Origin: Notolepis coatsorum
Taxonomy: Eukaryota > Chordata > Actinopteri > Aulopiformes > Paralepididae
Length of the DNA stretch: 64,000 nt
Assembly: GCA_963971535.1 (NCBI GenBank)
Contig: OZ020594.1
Coordinates: 113,695,474 to 113,759,473 of the forward strand
Direction of reading: 5' to 3'
Made by a program: the position numbers and the translations under genes. Within the stretch, counting starts at the first letter, position 1. Each line of letters starts with the position of its first letter. Of this stretch, positions 50,472 through 61,226 are shown piece by piece. The notes beneath the pieces were generated by a model. That model was not told the DNA's origin and made no database searches. It saw only the letters and a list, made by a program, of their open reading frames with translations.

Positions 50472-52074
50472 CCTTATAAAAAGTGAACACTGGAGGATAA
50501 TCAACCATTGTTTCAGTGCATTTAGAAGTTTGCTGGTAACATTCACAGTATAGGATTATGGTAATTTACCAAGACAATACCTTATAAAAAGTGAACACTG
50601 GCTGATGATAACCAACCATTGTTTCAGTGCATTTAGGAGTTTGCTGGTAACATTCACAGTATAGGATTATGGTAATTTACCAAGACAATACCTTATAAAA
50701 AGTGAACACTGGCTGATGATAACCAACCATTGTTTCAGTGCATTTAGAAGTTTGCTGGTAACATTCACAGTATAGGATTATGGTAATTTACCAAGACAAT
50801 ACCTTATAAAAAGTGAACACTGGCTGATGATAACCAACCATTGTGTCAGTGCATTTAGGAGTTTGCTGGTAACATTCACAGTATAGGATTATGGTAATTT
50901 ACCAAGACAATACCTTATAAAAAGTGAACACTGGAGGATAACCAACCATTGTTTCAGTGCATTTAGAAGTTTGCTGGTAACATTCACAGTATAGGATTAT
51001 GGTAATTTACCAAGACAATACCTTATAAAAAGTGAACACTGGAGGATAACCAACCATTGTTTCAGTGCATTTAGAAGTTTGCTGGTAACATTCACAGTAT
51101 AGGATTATGGCAATTTACCAAGACAATACCTTATAAAAAGTGAACACTGGAGGATAACCAACCATTGTTTCAGTGCATTTAGAAGTTTGCTGGTAACATT
51201 CACAGTATAGGATTATGGTAATTTACCAAGACAATACCTTATAAAAAGTGAACACTGGAGGATAACCAACCATTGTTTCAGTGCATTTAGAAGTTTGCTG
51301 GTAACATTCACAGTATAGGATTATGGTAATTTACCAAGACAATACCTTATAAAAAGTGAACACTGGAGGATAACCAACCATTGTTTCAGTGCATTTAGAA
51401 GTTTGCTGGTAACATTCACAGTATAGTATTATGGTAATTTACCAAGACAATACCTTATAAAAAGTGAACACTGGAGGATAACCAACCATTGTTTCAGTGC
51501 ATTTAGAAGTTTGCTGGTAACATTCACAGTATAGGATTATGGCAATTTACCAAGACAATACCTTATAAAAAGTGAACACTGGAGGATAACCAACCATTGT
51601 TTCAGTGCATTTAGAAGTTTGCTGGTAACATTCACAGTATAGGATTATGGTAATTTACCAAGACAATACCTTATAAAAAGTGAACACTGGAGGATAACCA
51701 ACCATTGTTTCAGTGCATTTAGAAGTTTGCTGGTAACATTCACAGTATAGGATTATGGTAATTTACCAAGACAATACCTTATAAAAAGTGAACACTGGAG
51801 GATAACCAACCATTGTTTCAGTGCATTTAGAAGTTTGCTGGTAACATTCACAGTATAGGATTATGGCAATTTACCAAGACAATACCTTATAAAAAGTGAA
51901 CACTGGAGGATAACCAACCATTGTTTCAGTGCATTTAGAAGTTTGCTGGTAACATTCACAGTATAGGATTATGGTAATTTACCAAGACAATACCTTATAA
52001 AAAGTGAACACTGGAGGATAACCAACCATTGTTTCAGTGCATTTAGAAGTTTGCTGGTAACATTCACAGTACAG
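50472..52074. repeat. 108-111-bp satellite, main part, about 15 units
   Basis: Unit contains accattgtttcagtgcattt, gtttgctggtaacattcaca and ttataaaaagtgaacactgg. Two unit types exist: 111 bp with ctgatgat (left) and 108 bp with aggat (right). A TATAAAAAG word occurs in each unit. Ends at a piggyBac transposase scrap. Confidence 0.95.
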
Positions 52075-52185
52075 GCACGTCACATGAACTACAGGGCGTA
52101 TCTTACTTGGTCTCTCGCATCGATGACTGCATTGTCCATTGATAAATGGATGAAGCGCCAGATGATCTGTGGACCAAAAAATATC
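52075..52185 (-). pseudogene. piggyBac transposase fragment, minus strand
   Basis: Minus strand encodes QIIWRFIHLSMDNAVIDARD, then in another frame KIRPVVHV. It matches LIWRFLHFADNTSLEVRD...VRPVVDHV of the transposase at 52689-54367. A second, more diverged copy fused to the last satellite unit. Confidence 0.75.
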
Positions 52186-52454
52186 CAATACATGCTTCCA
52201 AAGTATATAAATAAGAGGCCAATGGACTGCATTAGAAAAGTGGTATGTTACCTACAGTATATACTTTTATAAACTGGGTGACTGTCAGCAACCATTGGTT
52301 CTGTGCAAACGGTAAAAATGAGGGGGGAAAAAGATAAATAAAAAAATAAACTATATACACACACAATGCAAATTATGAATGGAGTCGATACAGCTAGATC
52401 GCTAACATAACGTCTCATCTGCAAGTGGTCCAAACATGCCTATGCAATATCGAC
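52186..52454. other. Unassigned spacer
   Basis: Possibly decayed piggyBac sequence between two fragments of opposite orientation. ataaactgggtgacWgtca here resembles 48752-48770. Confidence 0.35.
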
Positions 52455-52535
52455 AACCGTGGCCCAAATACATGTGTTCAACGCATTTGTCTTGTACAGA
52501 AAACAGTGCAACTACCCATACACTATACTATACTA
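52455..52535 (+). pseudogene. piggyBac transposase fragment, plus strand
   Basis: Plus strand encodes AQIHVFNAFVLYRKQCNY, matching LIQICMFNAFVLYKKKHPQG of the transposase. Its orientation is opposite to both other transposase pieces, so a local inversion is implied. Confidence 0.7.
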
Positions 52536-52688
52536 TACTATACTACTCTCAGCTAGCTATACTATGTACCGGTACACATGGTTCTGTCTGTATCACACAA
52601 TGATGGATTATTTAGAAGTAATCTGTACTTCTGTGTGCCGGATTATTTAGAAGTAGTCTGTACTTCTGTATGACAACTAATAAAGAAA

Positions 52689-54367
52689 CTATTTAGAGAA
52701 ATCCCTCTTTGTGTGGTACAGAGCGAAGCATTTGTCACGATGCAGGGGGACTTTGCACGATGTGCAAAAATATCTGGTCTCACTCCTGATGCCACGCCTA
52801 CTGCAGACCCGACATTTCCTACACGGTAGCTTTCGCTTGGGGGTGGCTTTGTATGCAACCATTACATGCTTCACAAAGCCACCCACTAATCTGCTCTGCG
52901 GGTCCCCCAGTGGGGCCCTAGGGTTGTCGCGCCCCACCTGCTCAGCCCCTGCCTCCTCCTCATCCCCACCCCCTGCCTCCTCCCCTGCCTCCGCCTCCAT
53001 CTCCGCTGTCACCCCAGGAATCTTCTTCTCCAGACCATCTGTGTAGGTCCGCGCCACAGCCCTGGTGAACCGGAAGAGGTTGTAGTAATGCCCTTGTGGG
53101 TGCTTTTTTTTGTACAAGACAAAAGCGTTGAACATACATATTTGGATCAGATACATCACAAACTTTTTGGTCCACTTTCCAGTCTTACGTGTAACCGGAT
53201 AGTACGAGATATTTTGATCCAGCTGATCGACGCCGTTCATGAATTTATTGTACGCCATGATTGATGACGGCTTGAGCATCTCCACCCTCAGCGATTTGCC
53301 CTTCTTCTGCTTCTTCCACACCATCGCCATTTCCATGGTGTCCTCGTGGTAGCTGCTGATGGTCTTCACGATTCTCTTATCGCGCCATGCCACGATCAGG
53401 ACCTCCTTGTTGTTGACCGCAATGCGCTCCCCCACACCGATGTCACGTTTGGTCACGTTCTTGATGATGGCTGGCTCCCCCCGGTGCTTCCTGAGGGTAC
53501 CACAGACGTCGGTCCTCAACTGTCGGAGCCTGTCGGAGCCTGGCGGACATACGTACCGAGTTATAGAAGTTGTCCATGTACAACGTATATCCGGCCCCAG
53601 ACAGACGTCCAAGCAGACCGACGACCGTGTCCCCCAGGAGCGAGCCTTCCCGACAATATGGCTTAAATGCAAAGCAATATCCTGTGCGTGATTCGCACAG
53701 GAAGTAAGACTTGATGCCATAGCGGGTGGGCTTGTTGGGGTTGTAGACCCGGAAGGTCAGGCGGCCTCGCCATGCCATCACCCCCTCGTCAATGGCGAGC
53801 TCACGTTCAGGCTGGTACAGGTCCTTGCACCTCGCGTTTACATGGTCGACTACAGGGCGTACTTTGCACAATTTGTCTCTAACTTCCAGGGATGTATTGT
53901 CCGCAAAGTGGAGGAATCGCCAGATCAATTGAAACCGGTTGCGTGGCATGGTCTGCGAGTAATATGGTGTGTACATCATGTCGTCAGTGGTCCACATCTG
54001 GTCCACGCGAGGCTTCCGCCGGACACTGCTAAGGAAATTGAGTCCAAGGAACTTCTTCAGCTCCTTCAATGTGAGGGCTTCCAAAGCAGTGCCCTGCTAC
54101 TGGTTAGCGTGGGGTCCAGCCGGGCAATGGACTGATCAGCGTAGAGGTTGGTCTGGGCAACAATGGAATTCAGAAAAGCATCCGTCAGGAACAGATCCAT
54201 CCATTTCGCCGGCCGGTACGATTTGAGTGCCGCGGCGTCCTGGAGCAACCCCGGTTGGGCTGTGAAGGGGATCCTGTGAGGCACCCAGCCCTCACGAGAC
54301 CAGGCATTCTCCTCTTCCTGACGGATCGCAGCCCTGCTCTTCGCTCCTCCGCGTTGCACGCCACGAC
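52689..54367 (-). pseudogene. piggyBac transposase main exon (PGBD4-like)
   Basis: Acceptor-like ...ttgacag at 54368 opens the exon. First frame: EEENAWSREGW to ALKSYRPAKWMDLF. A frame change near 54085 leads to MEALTLKELKKFLGLNF, WRFLHFADN, the first catalytic Asp in AIDEGVMAWRG, the second in LYMDNFYNS. A 10-bp tandem duplication at 53521-53540 (tgtcggagcc twice) shifts the frame again. Then KRIVKTISSYH, the third Asp in MNGVDQLDQN, and a C-terminal cysteine-rich finger CRKCRVC...CTSCKVPLHRDKC. The family cuts at TTAA and reinserts in the nucleus. All three catalytic Asp residues are present, but two frame breaks make this a pseudogene. C-terminal zinc finger and length fit the PGBD4-like group. 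Confidence 0.88.
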
Positions 54368-54549
54368 CTGTCAATTATACAAATATACTATAACACCCCT
54401 ACTGTAGACAAACATTCATATGCCACGTAGTTACAAACTGTGTGTGAGTGAATGAGTGAGTGTGTGTGGGGTTCAGATGTCAGAGCTGGACGTGGTGTGG
54501 GGGTCAGAGGTCAGAGCTGGAAGTGGTGTGCAGAGTGAGGCCAACTTAC

Positions 54550-54612
54550 CGCTCTTAGATGTGCGTTTCCGCCCTGCAACGGGTTCCGGCATGTCCAGAC
54601 TAGCATCCAGTT
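54550..54612 (-). pseudogene. piggyBac transposase small exon (ELDASL)
   Basis: Minus strand: acceptor gattctag, 63-bp exon ELDASLDMPEPVAGRKRTSK, donor GTAAGT. Basic residues at the end could form a nuclear localisation signal. In phase with the main exon by length. Confidence 0.6.
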
Positions 54613-54728
54613 CTAGAATCACATGATGTAATACATTACACTAGGGCAACGTATTGTCATTGTATTTACATGATATATATATATATATATATATATAGCA
54701 TTATGTGTTATATTTTATGTACAATTAC

Positions 54729-54800
54729 CTGCAGGAGTAGAATGTGATCCTATGTCGTTGCCAGTCTCTGCGTCACTCTCTGCGGGGTCTGCGCCAGAAT
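54729..54800 (-). pseudogene. piggyBac transposase small exon (acidic)
   Basis: Minus strand: acceptor attcag, 72-bp exon DSGADPAESDAETGND and following, donor GTAATT. Acidic, Ser-rich, like the N-terminal region of many piggyBac-derived proteins. Confidence 0.6.
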
Positions 54801-54887
54801 CTGAATTGGATTAAATTCATTCAGTAAGTAAGTCTCATAAAACACAATAGTAATACATTTACATACATAAATGTAGTTAGTACATAC

Positions 54888-54929
54888 CCAAGCATGTTGG
54901 TGTATCGGCTCCGGACTCGGTGTCAGATC
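54888..54929 (-). pseudogene. piggyBac transposase small exon (SDTESGAD)
   Basis: Minus strand: acceptor cattacag, 42-bp exon reading GSDTESGADTPTCL, donor GTATGT. It repeats the D-S/T-x-S-G-A-D theme of the next exon, so the exons may have arisen by duplication. Confidence 0.55.
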
Positions 54930-54979
54930 CTGTAATGAACACAAAATAAATCAGCGGCCATTGTACATCAAAGCATGTA

Positions 54980-54987
54980 CATGTACA

Positions 54988-55018
<31 letters not shown>

Positions 55019-55456
55019 ATATGCAGGCCTCGCCATAGTTCAAAGGTGTTTGAGAGGGTTCAAGCCTTTGATGTGGTGTGTGTGTGTGTGTGTGTTGTAA
55101 TCAATGCTATTTCATTTAGCATAGTCCCAATTCCATTGATAGCACACACACACACACACAGTGTGTGCTATCAATGGAATTGTGCTACATGCTATGCTAC
55201 ACAATCCATGCATATATAGGCCACAATGTGCTGCAAGTTCAAAGCTGTTGGATAGGGGTCATGCCCTTTGATCTTTGTGTGTGTGTGTGTGTGTGTGTGT
55301 GCAGCACATGGTGGCCTATATATGCATGGATTGTGTAGCATAGCATGTAGCACAATTCCATTGATAGCACAAGTGTGTGCTATCAATGGAATTGTGCTAC
55401 ATGCTATGCTACACAATCCATGCATATATAGGCCACCATGTGCTGCACACACACAC

Positions 55457-55497
<41 letters not shown>

Positions 55498-55514
55498 GAT
55501 CAAAGGGCATGACC
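54980..55514. repeat. CA-rich palindromic satellite, segment 1
   Basis: Modules such as ctatcaatggaattgtgcta and ccatgcatatataggccac, and their reverse complements, alternate with (CA)n/(GT)n blocks. See the other segments at 56562-57891 and 58777-59275. The satellite sits in what would be an intron of the piggyBac transposase. Confidence 0.93.
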
Positions 55515-56561
55515 TAGGGCTGGGCGATATGACGATATTATATAAATATCGGGTACAGTTCATTAACGATACACTTTTTCAACGTATCGTGGATATCGTG
55601 ATGTTTTGCCCAAGAGGATTGTGTCGCGTCAATCTGTCCACACGTTACTCGTTCATATCTCAGCCTGTGCTGAGATATGCCCATTCCGCGGTCTGTTAAT
55701 AAAGTTTTCAATCAGACAGATGTATGGAAAGGCTTTTATTATAACATTCGTTGTAGTAAAATCATTATGCCTCATTTAGTCATCCTGTGAAGCACTGGTC
55801 TCCTACTCGACGGCCGCGGGGAGCTAACGTTAGTAGCTTTGTTGATGTTCAGCACACGGGACATTCAGGAAGTCAAAAAATAATAACGCTTGACGATTGG
55901 TGCTAAGAACAGCAGGGCGGGTGCAAGCGGTGTGATGTCATTGGCAGACTCGACTGTCAATCAAAATGATTATGTTTCTGTCAGAATGAATGAATGAAAA
56001 CTGTATTAAAAGGTTGCAGAATGGGTACAATACAGTACAGGAGGATGAAGACCAGAAAAAGACTTTCGGCTTTTTTACATAAGGGTCCTCCATTTTCAAT
56101 TCATCAAAACATTTAGAGACATACATATATACAGTAGTTTCATAAAAATGCTAAAATGCTATTTATTTATTGATTGATTGATTTAAAACTTTAACATATT
56201 GCAGAATGGGTACAGTACAGCTCAATACATACAATTGTTAAGGGGATGCAGACCAGAGAAAGACTTTAGTCTTGTTTACATCAGGGTCCCCCATTTTCAA
56301 TTCATCATATTTCATATCTAAATCATATAATATCTCATATGCAATATATAATCTAATAATCTAAATCTAATATAAAAATGCTAAATGCATGGGTATTTTA
56401 TTTTGTCTTTAATGTTAGCTTGCAAACTCAAATACTGTCTTGGTAAGCCTCATAATGAATTGTTTGGGGTAAAAAAGAAAAACATCGTGATGTGTATCGT
56501 GTATTGCCGAAAGGTCAGAAAATATCGTGATATCATATTTAGGCCATATCGCCCAGCCCTA
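55515..56561. mobile_element. hAT MITE (TAGGGCTGGGCGATAT), 1047 bp
   Basis: Termini TAGGGCTGGGCGATATG and CATATCGCCCAGCCCTA. GCATGACC duplicated at 55507-55514 and 56562-56569, inside a satellite unit. It contains one LINE tail scrap on the plus strand (55680-55712) and two on the minus strand (about 55984-56125 and 56165-56310). Confidence 0.95.
55980..56310 (-). repeat. Two LINE 3' ends in tandem
   Basis: TGAATGAATGAAAACTG and TGATTGATTGATTTAAAAC tails, each followed by gcagaatgggtaca and by a cccattttcaattcatca block. Two separate insertions of the L2-like LINE end, in the same orientation, within the hAT element. Confidence 0.85.
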
Positions 56562-56801
56562 GCATGACCCCTATCCAACAGCTTTGAACTTGCAGCACAT
56601 TGTGGCCTATATATGCATGGATTGTGTAGCATAGCATGTAGCACAATTCCATTGATAGCACACACTGTGTGTGTGTGTGTGTGTGCTATCAATGGAATTG
56701 GGACTATGCTAAATGAAATAGCATTGATTACAACACACACACACCACATCAAAGGCTTGAACCCTCTCAAACACCTTTGAACTATGGCGAGGCCTGCATA
56801 T

Positions 56802-56841
<40 letters not shown>

Positions 56842-57891
56842 GGCCATGCAACCTAAAGCTACACACATCAAAGGGCGTGCACCTACACACACACACACAC
56901 ACAGTGTGTGCTATCAATGGAATTGTGCTACATGCTATGCTACACAATCCATGCATATATAGGCCACCATCATGTGCTGCACACACACACGCACACACAC
57001 ACACACACACAAAGATCAAAGGGCATGACCCCTATCCAACAGCTTTGAACATGCAGCACATTGTGGCCTATATATGCATGGATTGTGTAGCATAGCATGT
57101 AGCACAATTCCATTGATAGCCACACTGTGTGTGTGTGTGTGTGCTATCAATGGCATTGGGACTATGCTAAATGAAATAGCATTGATTACAACACACACAC
57201 ACACACACACACACACACCACATCAAAGGCTTGAACCCTCTCAAACACCTTTGAACTATGGCGAGGCCTGCATATCACACACCACACACACACACACACA
57301 CACAAGGCCATGCAACCTAAAGCTACACACATCAAAGGGCGTGCACCTACACACACACACACACACAGTGTGTGCTATCAATGGAATTGTGCTACATGCT
57401 ATGCTACACAATCCATGCATATATAGGCCACCATGTGCTGCACACACACACACGCACACACACACACAAAGATCAAAGGGCATGACCCCTATCCAACAGC
57501 TTTGAACTTGCAGCACATTGTGGCCTATATATGCATGGATTGTGTAGCATAGCATGTAGCACAATTCCATTGATAGCACACACTGTGTGTGTGTGTGTGT
57601 GTGTGCTATCAATGGAATTGGGACTATGCTAAATGAAATAGCATTGATTACAACACACACACACACCACATCAAAGGCTTGAACCCTCTCAAACACCTTT
57701 GAACTATGGCGAGGCCTGCATATCACACACCACACACACACACGCACACAAGGCCATGCAACCTAAAGCTACACACATCAAAGGGCGTGCACCTACACAC
57801 ACACACACACACAGTGTGTGCTATCAATGGAATTGTGCTACATGCTATGCTACACAATCCATGCATATATAGGCCACCATGTGCTGCACAC
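56562..57891. repeat. CA-rich palindromic satellite, segment 2
   Basis: About three higher-order units of roughly 430 bp. Each contains, in order, aaggcttgaaccctctcaaa, ctatggcgaggcctgcatat, (CA)n, aaggccatgcaacctaaagc, aaagggcgtgcacctac, (CA)n, the ctatcaatggaattgtgcta module, and then the inverted module set. Thr-His and Cys-Val frames are artefacts. Confidence 0.95.
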
Positions 57892-58776
57892 CAGCGTTTC
57901 CGTTAGCCGGTAATTACCGGTATTTGACCGGCAAAATCTGTTGAAGTCCGACATATTTAATCTCTCCGGTCTTAATGTCCGGTGAAAATAATTCCCTGAG
58001 TCTAAGCACAATTTGATTATTTGAATTGTATTAAAATAGGCTAAAATGAAATAGCCTATGCGATGAACGAAACGATCATTACATTTGTTTCCTCGTTGCT
58101 TCTAATAATGACAACGACGTTGTCAGCGAGAGCTTAGTGCTGGGTGTGCGAACTTTTGTGAAGCTGCAGAGCCGGAGCAGCAGCAGCACAATGCAGTATT
58201 CCAGCAGTACTCCAATTCAGCCATTTTCAGCCAATGTTGGGTGGGGGGCGCTGCTGTGCGGTTCCCAGAAAAGAGCCAATAACAGCTGAATCAGCTGCTC
58301 TGCAGCGCCATACTCTTTGCAAATAAGTCGTTGCGAGGTGGAGAGAGTCGTCACGCAAACCACGATAATGTTGCCGTCTCTGCTTTCTCAGTTCTTTGCT
58401 TGATATAATTAATACAAATGTCCAATATAACGGAATTCGTTAGCTCATAAAAATGTGATTATAACAGACTGCTGTTTAGTGTCGGACCGACTGCCCACAT
58501 ACGCGGTCTATTTTATTTCAAGTCAGCAGCAGCACGGAGTATCGAGGGACTTATTTTATTTGGAATATATTAATGACTGTATACGCAAAAGTAGCCTAGT
58601 TTTAAGTAATAATATTATAAGTCTACATGCCTTGAGGATGACATTCTTTATATAGCCTGCCCATCAATTGTTTTAAAGCTCAATAAACTATGACCGGAAT
58701 TAATCTCATTTGTCCGGTAGATTGAAATCTTGCAGGTCACGGAGACCGGCAACAATTTTTTCTAACGGAAACCCTG
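57892..58776. mobile_element. hAT MITE (CAGCGTTTCCGTTAG), 885 bp
   Basis: Ends CAGCGTTTCCGTTAGCCGG and TTCTAACGGAAACCCTG. CTGCACAC duplicated at 57884-57891 and 58777-58784. Near both ends the words ccggtaattaccgg and gaccgg appear. No transposase; the frame at 58455-58655 is unsupported. Confidence 0.95.
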
Positions 58777-58779
58777 CTG

Positions 58780-58811
<32 letters not shown>

Positions 58812-59076
58812 CACACACACACAAAGATCAAAGGGCATGACCCCTATCCAACAGCTTTGAACTTGCAGCACATTGTGGCCTATATATGCATGGATTGTGT
58901 AGCATAGCATGTAGCACAATTCCATTGATAGCACACACTGTGTGTGTGTGTGTGTGCTATCAATGGAATTGGGACTATGCTAAATGAAATAGCATTGATT
59001 ACAACACACACACGCACACCACATCAAAGGCTTGAACCCTCTCAAACACCTTTGAACTATGGCGAGGCCTGCATAT

Positions 59077-59107
<31 letters not shown>

Positions 59108-59151
59108 CAAGGCCATGCAACCTAAAGCTACACACATCAAAGGGCGTGCAC

Positions 59152-59182
<31 letters not shown>

Positions 59183-59275
59183 AGGCCATGCAACCTAAAG
59201 CTACACACATCAACGGGCGTGCACCTACACACACACACACACACACACACACAAGGCCATGCAACCTAACGTGTA
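58777..59275. repeat. CA-rich palindromic satellite, segment 3
   Basis: Continuation of the unit interrupted by the hAT at 57892, then three short tandem repeats of the aaggccatgcaacctaaagc/(CA)n part at the array end. Confidence 0.93.
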
Positions 59276-59343
59276 GCACATGGTCATCAACTATCGATTT
59301 GAACATGCACATAAAACAATATTCACATTGCAACATGACGTAC
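59276..59343. other. Intron sequence of piggyBac gene
   Basis: Unique sequence between the satellite and the exon at 59344. Confidence 0.4.
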
Positions 59344-59454
59344 CATTGCCCCCTCGTCGACCACCACCGCGTCCCACGTCTGACTCGTGCGATGAATCAG
59401 ACCCATAAGTACACCTCCGACCCAAATCGAGATCATCGTCAGATGACTCCGGAG
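59344..59454 (-). pseudogene. piggyBac transposase exon (DDDLDLGRR)
   Basis: Minus strand: acceptor ttatag, 111-bp exon with ESSDDDLDLGRRC and SDSSHESDVGRGGGRRG, donor GTACGT. Now separated from the next exon by 4.4 kb of satellite and hAT insertions. Confidence 0.6.
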
Positions 59455-59598
59455 CTATAATATAATAAATGCATATCGGCGTTGGTTTGGCGAACTAACG
59501 TTACATATTCACAGTATACAATGAATCAATTAGCGTTAGGTAAATCATCAAATACACGTTTCACACACACACACATATATATAAGACCGTGTAATTAC

Positions 59599-59980
59599 CT
59601 GGTGGTTCCCAATCGGCGCTCCCATCAGATTAATGGGTGGTCGAATCGCTGTCCGCTGACTCGGATAAAGAAGCTATGACCACAGCGGCCTTCCTCTTCC
59701 TCGAACTGCGTCGGGGAGAGCCGCTCCCGGTCCCGGGGCGAGACGCGTTGCTGGGCCCAGCAACGGTCTCACGGCTCTCTCCGATCGGAGCTACCAAAGT
59801 CGTTGGTGCTGCTGCTGCTGGAGCTACCAAAGGTCCGGTCGTTGGTGCCGCTGCTGGAGCTACCAAAGGTCCGGTCGTTGGTGCCGCTGCTGCAACCGCG
59901 GGTCCAAACGCCAGCTTTGTTTGAACAAACCGATCCGCTGTCGGTTTGTCGCCTCGCTTACCTACACTACGTCTCCTCAT
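59599..59980 (-). pseudogene. piggyBac transposase first coding exon
   Basis: Starts at ATG 59980 (MRRRSVGKRGDKPTADRF), then a low-complexity Ala/Pro/Thr section with tandem repeats of about 11 residues (APTTGPLVAPA), a basic RRSSRKRKAA cluster (possible nuclear localisation signal) and an acidic SESADSDS end. An in-frame TAA at 59630-59632 interrupts it; after the stop SDGSADWEPP continues the acidic style up to a GTAATT donor at 59597. Placed about 310 bp downstream of a TATA box. Assigned to the transposase from position and strand, not from homology. Confidence 0.55.
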
Positions 59981-60286
59981 ACTGAACTAATAATCTAAAT
60001 GGAACTACTAACTGATCAAACTACTATTACTACTACTGAAATATACTACCTAGACTACACACTAATCCCTCACAATAGTACTACTACTTAGCACGACTAA
60101 GTACTTTCTAAAGCACAGCTGAAACCTTACAATTATTCTGATACTACCACTATACTGTATAACACTATAAATATAGACTATAGGCTGATCTCAATTCAAA
60201 TATCTCTCTCTCAATCTCTCTCTCTCTATCGCTCTATCTATCTCTCTCTCTCCTCCAAAACCTCGTCGATTCTGGGATCGCGCAAA

Positions 60287-60295
60287 CTTTTTATA
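60287..60295 (-). promoter_or_regulatory. TATA box of piggyBac transposase
   Basis: Minus strand TATAAAAAG, about 307 bp upstream of the ATG at 59980 and 280 bp inside the right terminus. Just 3' is a CT/GA-rich stretch (60209-60252). Confidence 0.55.
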
Positions 60296-60572
60296 CCTGT
60301 GGTCACATTGGCCACTGCATCTGGCCAATCAAATGCCAGATTCATTGTGGGGTACAATATTCACCCTCATGTGATAGTGTTAGAAAATAGGGGGACAATT
60401 TGAGAGGAAATGCAGTTTCCTGTTCAAATTTTCTGCCAAAAGCTCCGTGGTGAAGTTCAGACGGGGAAAATCGAAAAAAGATGTAAACAGATCAAAGACG
60501 ATGTAAATCGTCTTCGGCAACTTGAGCATGGCCGGGAATGACGCTGAAAAGCGTTTCCCGGCACCCAAAGTG
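60296..60572 (-). repeat. piggyBac right terminal region
   Basis: Terminal CACTTTGGGTGCCGG on the minus strand, followed inward by gggaaacgcttttcagcgtc, which contains the short hairpin AACGCTttTCAGCGTc. No gene. Confidence 0.7.
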
Positions 60573-60576
60573 TTAA

Positions 60577-61146
60577 GTACACGCTAACGAATATTCATGA
60601 ATATTTATCTTAGTTGACATATATATATATTTACCTACCAAACTGCAGCATGCACATGCACAACGCCATCAAGAGTACACCGGTCACACTCACAATAACG
60701 TTATTTTTCACTGAACACAGTTAAGATAAAAGTAATATAGCCAAAACTTACTGTAAAGCACTCAGTAGAATCAAATCCGGGGGATGTCGACGTTGCTGTT
60801 CTGTTGCCAGTTCACAATGAGAGAGCGCTGCATAGAGGAAGCTATAGTATGTGGCTGGGACGTACCATATCTGTTTAAATTGGGGGGGGGCATTCGGATC
60901 GGTCCAACTTAATGACGACTAACAGCATACGTTGAACAGCATACGTTGATTCAACATTTATTAGATATTGGCATTTCAATCATTAAAATGCAACCACAAA
61001 ACAATATTGATTCAATGACATGTTTTCAACATTCGTCAATTGGTTCATCGGTTAATGGGTGATCCACCATCAATCGTCGACCTTAACCAAAAATCAAGCA
61101 TTTTGACCATAAATCAACATTGAATTAACACCTTTTGCTATCTGGG
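60577..61146. other. Unassigned spacer with AT-rich repeats
   Basis: acagcatacgttga is duplicated near 60922-60950. Repeated ttcaacatt/aatcaac words at 60945-61135 resemble a common fish repeat with a final gctatctgggg, but the family is not certain. Confidence 0.35.
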
Positions 61147-61226
61147 GTGTGCCCCAATTAGCCTGATGACCCTCCCCCACCGACCCAGGTGTGCCCCAAT
61201 TAGCCTAATGACCCTCCCCCAGCTCT
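61147..61226 (+). repeat. 42-bp tandem duplication
   Basis: gtgtgccccaattagcctRa followed by tgaccctcccccac occurs twice in tandem. The complement gtgggggagggtcgtcacac lies at 61290-61309, so the region can fold back. Confidence 0.85.

Larger units (their letters stand above)
46638..60572 (-). mobile_element. Giant piggyBac-type element, 13.9 kb
   Basis: Left end TTAA (46634-46637) then CACTTTGGGTGCCGG. Right end is the exact complement, CCGGCACCCAAAGTG, followed by TTAA (60573-60576). TTAA duplication and a 15-bp TIR are the hallmarks of piggyBac. The only transposase between them, a PGBD4-like gene on the minus strand, has its TATA box and first exon near the right end. The unusual length comes from satellites, minisatellites, a SINE and three hAT insertions. 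The alternative is two elements of one family whose outer ends happen to face each other; no internal TIR pair was seen to support that. Confidence 0.75.

Noticed and set aside
50472-52074. CRISPR-like array of regular repeats
   Set aside because: The units are 108-111 bp and contiguous with no variable spacers, the context is eukaryotic, and there are no cas genes. It is a satellite.
54989-59460. Numerous Thr-His and Cys-Val rich frames of 60-160 residues
   Set aside because: All arise from (CA)n/(GT)n and the palindromic satellite, repeated on both strands.
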